Below, one piece after another: positions 60,839 to 64,000 of a DNA stretch of 64,000 nucleotides. The stretch comes from Lycorma delicatula. Taxonomy: Eukaryota; Arthropoda; Insecta; Hemiptera; Fulgoridae. The stretch is from the NCBI RefSeq assembly GCF_047948215.1, contig NC_134455.1, forward strand, positions 343,690,997 to 343,754,996, given 5' to 3'. The notes below the pieces were generated by a model. It saw only the letters and a list, made by a program, of their open reading frames with translations. It made no database searches and was not told the origin of the DNA. A program made the position numbers and the translations under genes. Positions within the stretch are counted from its first letter, which is position 1, and every line of letters starts with the position of its first letter.

Positions 60839-62229
60839 TAATTTATAAATCAATGTATGATCAAAGAACTTAATTGTCAGTATTTACCATAAAACTTGCA
60901 TGAAATAAGTTATTACTGCTTGAAATGTCTTTATTATGAAATCCTATTATTTTAAATTTAATAATATGAGTAGTATAAACAGTGCTTTTATGACTTTCAG
61001 TGTGATTTTGCTGAGTAACTTATACATAAAATTTTAAACACACTTTTATTGGGAAATATTTATATGATTTTAAAAACCTTTGTAATTATTCTCATGTGGG
61101 ATACTAGCTTTTTTATAGTTATTTTGAATACCTTAATAAAACATTCAGTTATCAGAGGAAATTAAAGAAGATTTTCAGAATTAAATAAATCACATAATCA
61201 ACTCTCATTAGCATTATTGTTAATGTTTAAATTGTAGTAATGTTTTAATTGCAATGTTTAAAATTAATCAAACAAAAAAATTTTAACATTTGTAACATAA
61301 TGTTGGTAGTGAAAATTATACCAAGTGATTAATTATTATGCTATTCATTTAATAATTCTTATTCGTAAACATTAGCTATTAAATGACAAGTCTTTTTTTC
61401 CTAGATACAATTAATAATACTTACAGCTATCAATTTGAAATTCTGACTAAACTGTCATTTCAGTAATTGTTATTTAACCATGGATCTTTTTATTTAAAAA
61501 AAATAATTTTCCAAAACAGTATATATGTATTTTTAGTAATATATAACCGATTATATACATACATAATTGAGACAAATTAGCATATTTATTGTGATAACTT
61601 TGCTGTCAAGTAACCAGTTTATATCATTTGCCAATGTCTTTATTTTCCTCTCCATGCATCAAAGGCTTAAAATTTATTTTTGAATTGTTCTAATGGTTTC
61701 ATTAATTTCTATCTTTTTTACACTTTTGTTAGTTTATATTTTTGTTTTCCATATGAAAAAATGCAGTTCTAAAGATGAAAAGACCATTAATTCTTATGCT
61801 GAACATTTTTTTTTAGTTTAGATTAATTTTATTAATATACTTGAACAGAATCAAATTTTAATATTCTACAAAGGACCCATCCAAGTATTATGTAAGAACA
61901 TTTTTTCAGATTTTAAACCCTACTTTTCTCCCTTTTAAATAATAAAAGCAATTTCCAAGTCTTCCCTCCCTATTTGCTTATGTACAATTTGGAGAATTTC
62001 TTGTTGCTGTTCTATAAACCAAACAATTTTTTCAACAATTAAATCCATTGTGTATTTCTGAGTAAAATTGCAGAGAACATCAAATAATCAATAGTAAATA
62101 TATGGAACAATAAATAAAAATAGTCAACAGTTATAATAACACTTTTAAAAGTTTTATTAATTCTTTGAAAGTAAATTATATAATACAAAAGTAAGTAAAC
62201 ATAAATACAGACACAATATTGAGGAAGAA
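60839..62229. other. FEM1 intron or upstream flank, nothing recognised
   Basis: AT-rich sequence of about 1.4 kb without recognised genes or element ends. Confidence 0.5.
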
Positions 62230-64000
62230 TCTATTACTGACATTTAATCTGTCAACAAAGTCCCTTTAAGCCACACTTCAAAATTTTCATTTGTACTGGG
62301 TTGGCTTGAATTATGACTGGCTTCTCTCAACTCATCTTGAACCTCTTCAACTACATCATCTACACACAGTTTGAAGAATACACATCAGTTAATTGACATG
62401 TCAAACAGGTATACAAACTTTTTGGTTCTATGTTTTTTTAGCATTGTCTCCATGAATGCATTTCATTTGATGATAACACGACTAGAAAAAAGTGTGGTAA
62501 AAATTATATTTCTGCAATCTATTTTGAGATCTTTGGCTTCAATTTAAGACAAAAATAATCAAATGAAATTTGTAAAATCCTTTAGCAACAAAGTTTATAT
62601 TTACTACCTGGAGAAGGAGCAGGCTATTAAGAAATTCACCCTCATCACCTACAAGGTAACATACTTCGTTTTCACTAGTTGCTGGGGGGAGAGCATACTG
62701 TGAGGATTCAAAATACACCACTTCTTAGTGGTGTACAGAACATTTGCATCTTTGAATTTGACAACTTGTTATAAATATTGATTCTTCAGAGCTTGATCCA
62801 AATACACATTATTTCTGCATCACCTGGAAATTTGATTCATCAAGTTTAACAGTAATGGTATGAACAGGAACAGGATGCCTGTCAACTGTTATGGTATTCC
62901 ATATTTCTCTCTCTCTCTCTCTCTATATGTATATATATATATATATATACCCAGCAAGCTCAGTTAGATTTCTCCAATCATCATTTATGGTGCACCCTTG
63001 GTCATCCAGGTGGCCAAAGTGTTCAAGAAGCAGAATAAATCCAGCTAGCTCTTGGCTTAATTGTGCCATTCTTATGCATTTTGTTAAACAAACTTTGTCC
63101 TGGAGCATTTGAAGTGATGGATAAACCAACCAAATCATATTTTTGAAGCTCTGCATTAAAAAAGATATCATTATAATATCATAGACTTTCATTCGGCTCT
63201 CCATCTACAGTTTACAATCACAACAGGTGGAATTCCAGAAGTCATCATATCTATTTCAATACCATCATAAAGAGAACATCACAAATTCATATTTGCAATG
63301 TTTCAGTTAATGAAACATGGTATTCAATATGCTACGGCATATATGTGATATTTAACATACTTAAGGAAGGACGTTTGTTTGCCACTGTGAGGCATATAGG
63401 AACCTGTTCTTTGTCATCTTGACAAAGAATAAGTACTTGTGCGGTCTAAGGTTTGAGACAAGACTTTCCAGGTAATGTGTAGATGTTGTAGCAAACTGGC
63501 TGTCAGTATGATTATAGCATTCATCTGCCAGTGGCTGGAATAGTTTTAACAGAGACAGATGAAATGTGTCTTAGACCCTCCACAGTAGTAGTTTCTTGGG
63601 AGTAATTGTAGATAGGTTATGCAATGGCTGATATCGAATCCAATTTTATTTCAAGCATCTGTGCACTTCTAAAAATAGTATGTTTACAATAGTTTTAATA
63701 ACAAGGGTAGATTCTGTACTATATTGTTATGACCCAGTGATTTCCTGAATGAAATTTTTTTATCAGGGTTTTTACAGTTTGTTTCTCAACCTCACTGCTT
63801 GGCAAAGTGTCATTTGCATTAAACACCAGATTTAAAATTTTCTGAAGAATGAAGATTTTTTCTGCAAAGCCTTCTGTGTGCAGTTTCACGTGTATGAATT
63901 TTTCTGATGAATCAAGATTTTCTTCAACTTCAGACTTGACCAATTCTCATTTTTTCTCAGTACTCTCTGAAAAGGTTGTGGTAGAAGGTACAACTTTATC
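62230..64000 (-). pseudogene. Decayed repetitive-element ORF, minus strand, runs off the window
   Basis: Reading the minus strand downward from 64000, a first open piece (63943-63719) has VKSEVEENLDSSEKFIHVKL and HTEGFAEKIFILQKILNLVF. A frame near 63445-63355 reads VLILCQDDKEQVPICLTVAN. A piece at 63204-62923 has IRMAQLSQELAGFILLLEHF and GHLDDQGCTINDDWRNLTEL. A further piece at 62721-62600 has YFESSQYALPPATSENEVCY. The order QDDK..VPICLTVAN, then a MAPLSRELAGLILPHDHYG-like block, matches a repetitive protein of unknown role that I remember from several animal genomes. Stops and frameshifts are frequent. This is a fossil, not a host gene, although homology rests on memory. Confidence 0.55.
62905..62950. 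repeat. Compound microsatellite (CT)n(TA)n
   Basis: About ten CT units followed by tatatg and about ten TA units. It lies within the decayed minus-strand ORF region and interrupts its reading frame. Confidence 0.95.

Overview
The window looks like nuclear DNA of an insect, most likely a hemipteran. That call is an inference from strong AT richness, short exons in multi-kilobase introns with GT-AG borders, many mariner/Tc1 and Tigger relics, a tRNA-derived SINE and 5'-truncated LINE copies. There is no bacterial or viral gene organisation. Most of the sequence is intron or intergenic DNA filled with decayed transposable elements (TEs). Two host genes are visible, both only in part, and they converge.

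Gene A (+ strand, about 2.9-16.9 kb) is the 3' half of a protein I do not recognise. It has five exons (2864-3090, 10807-10918, 12064-12166, 15530-15581, 16407-16479), a stop at 16477-16479 and a polyadenylation signal at 16833. Its introns hold a SINE, a foldback repeat, a Tc1/mariner fossil with unusually long inverted repeats (6825-8900), a second SINE, a 430-bp CA microsatellite, a hairpin-rich block and a mariner fossil. The reading phase does not join exon 3 to exon 4.

The intergenic region (about 16.9-39.0 kb) holds two more SINE copies, a mariner fossil, a Tigger/pogo element (21225-24552) with a LINE nested inside it, two further LINE fragments, and an internally deleted mariner-like remnant at 32.9-33.5 kb.

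Gene B (- strand, 56373 down to 39102) is the C-terminal 257 residues of a FEM1-family protein, an ankyrin-repeat substrate receptor of CUL2 ubiquitin ligases. It lies in four exons that all join in phase 0. The N-terminal part must lie beyond 64000. Its last intron (39327-50163) holds a mariner with near-perfect 28-bp inverted repeats (42723-43988), a 2.67-kb element with about 0.53-kb inverted repeats (44129-46798), and a decayed ORF of a repetitive family (46.98-48.72 kb). Upstream of exon 56194-56373, presumably in another FEM1 intron, lie three head-to-tail mariner-like relics (57.3-60.8 kb) and a decayed repetitive ORF on the minus strand (62.2-64.0 kb).

No intact mobile-element ORF is present. 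The least explained items are the long-TIR elements at 44.1 and 6.8 kb, the decayed ORFs at 47-48.7 and 62-64 kb, and the unidentified gene A. All family names come from memory of protein motifs, not from searches.
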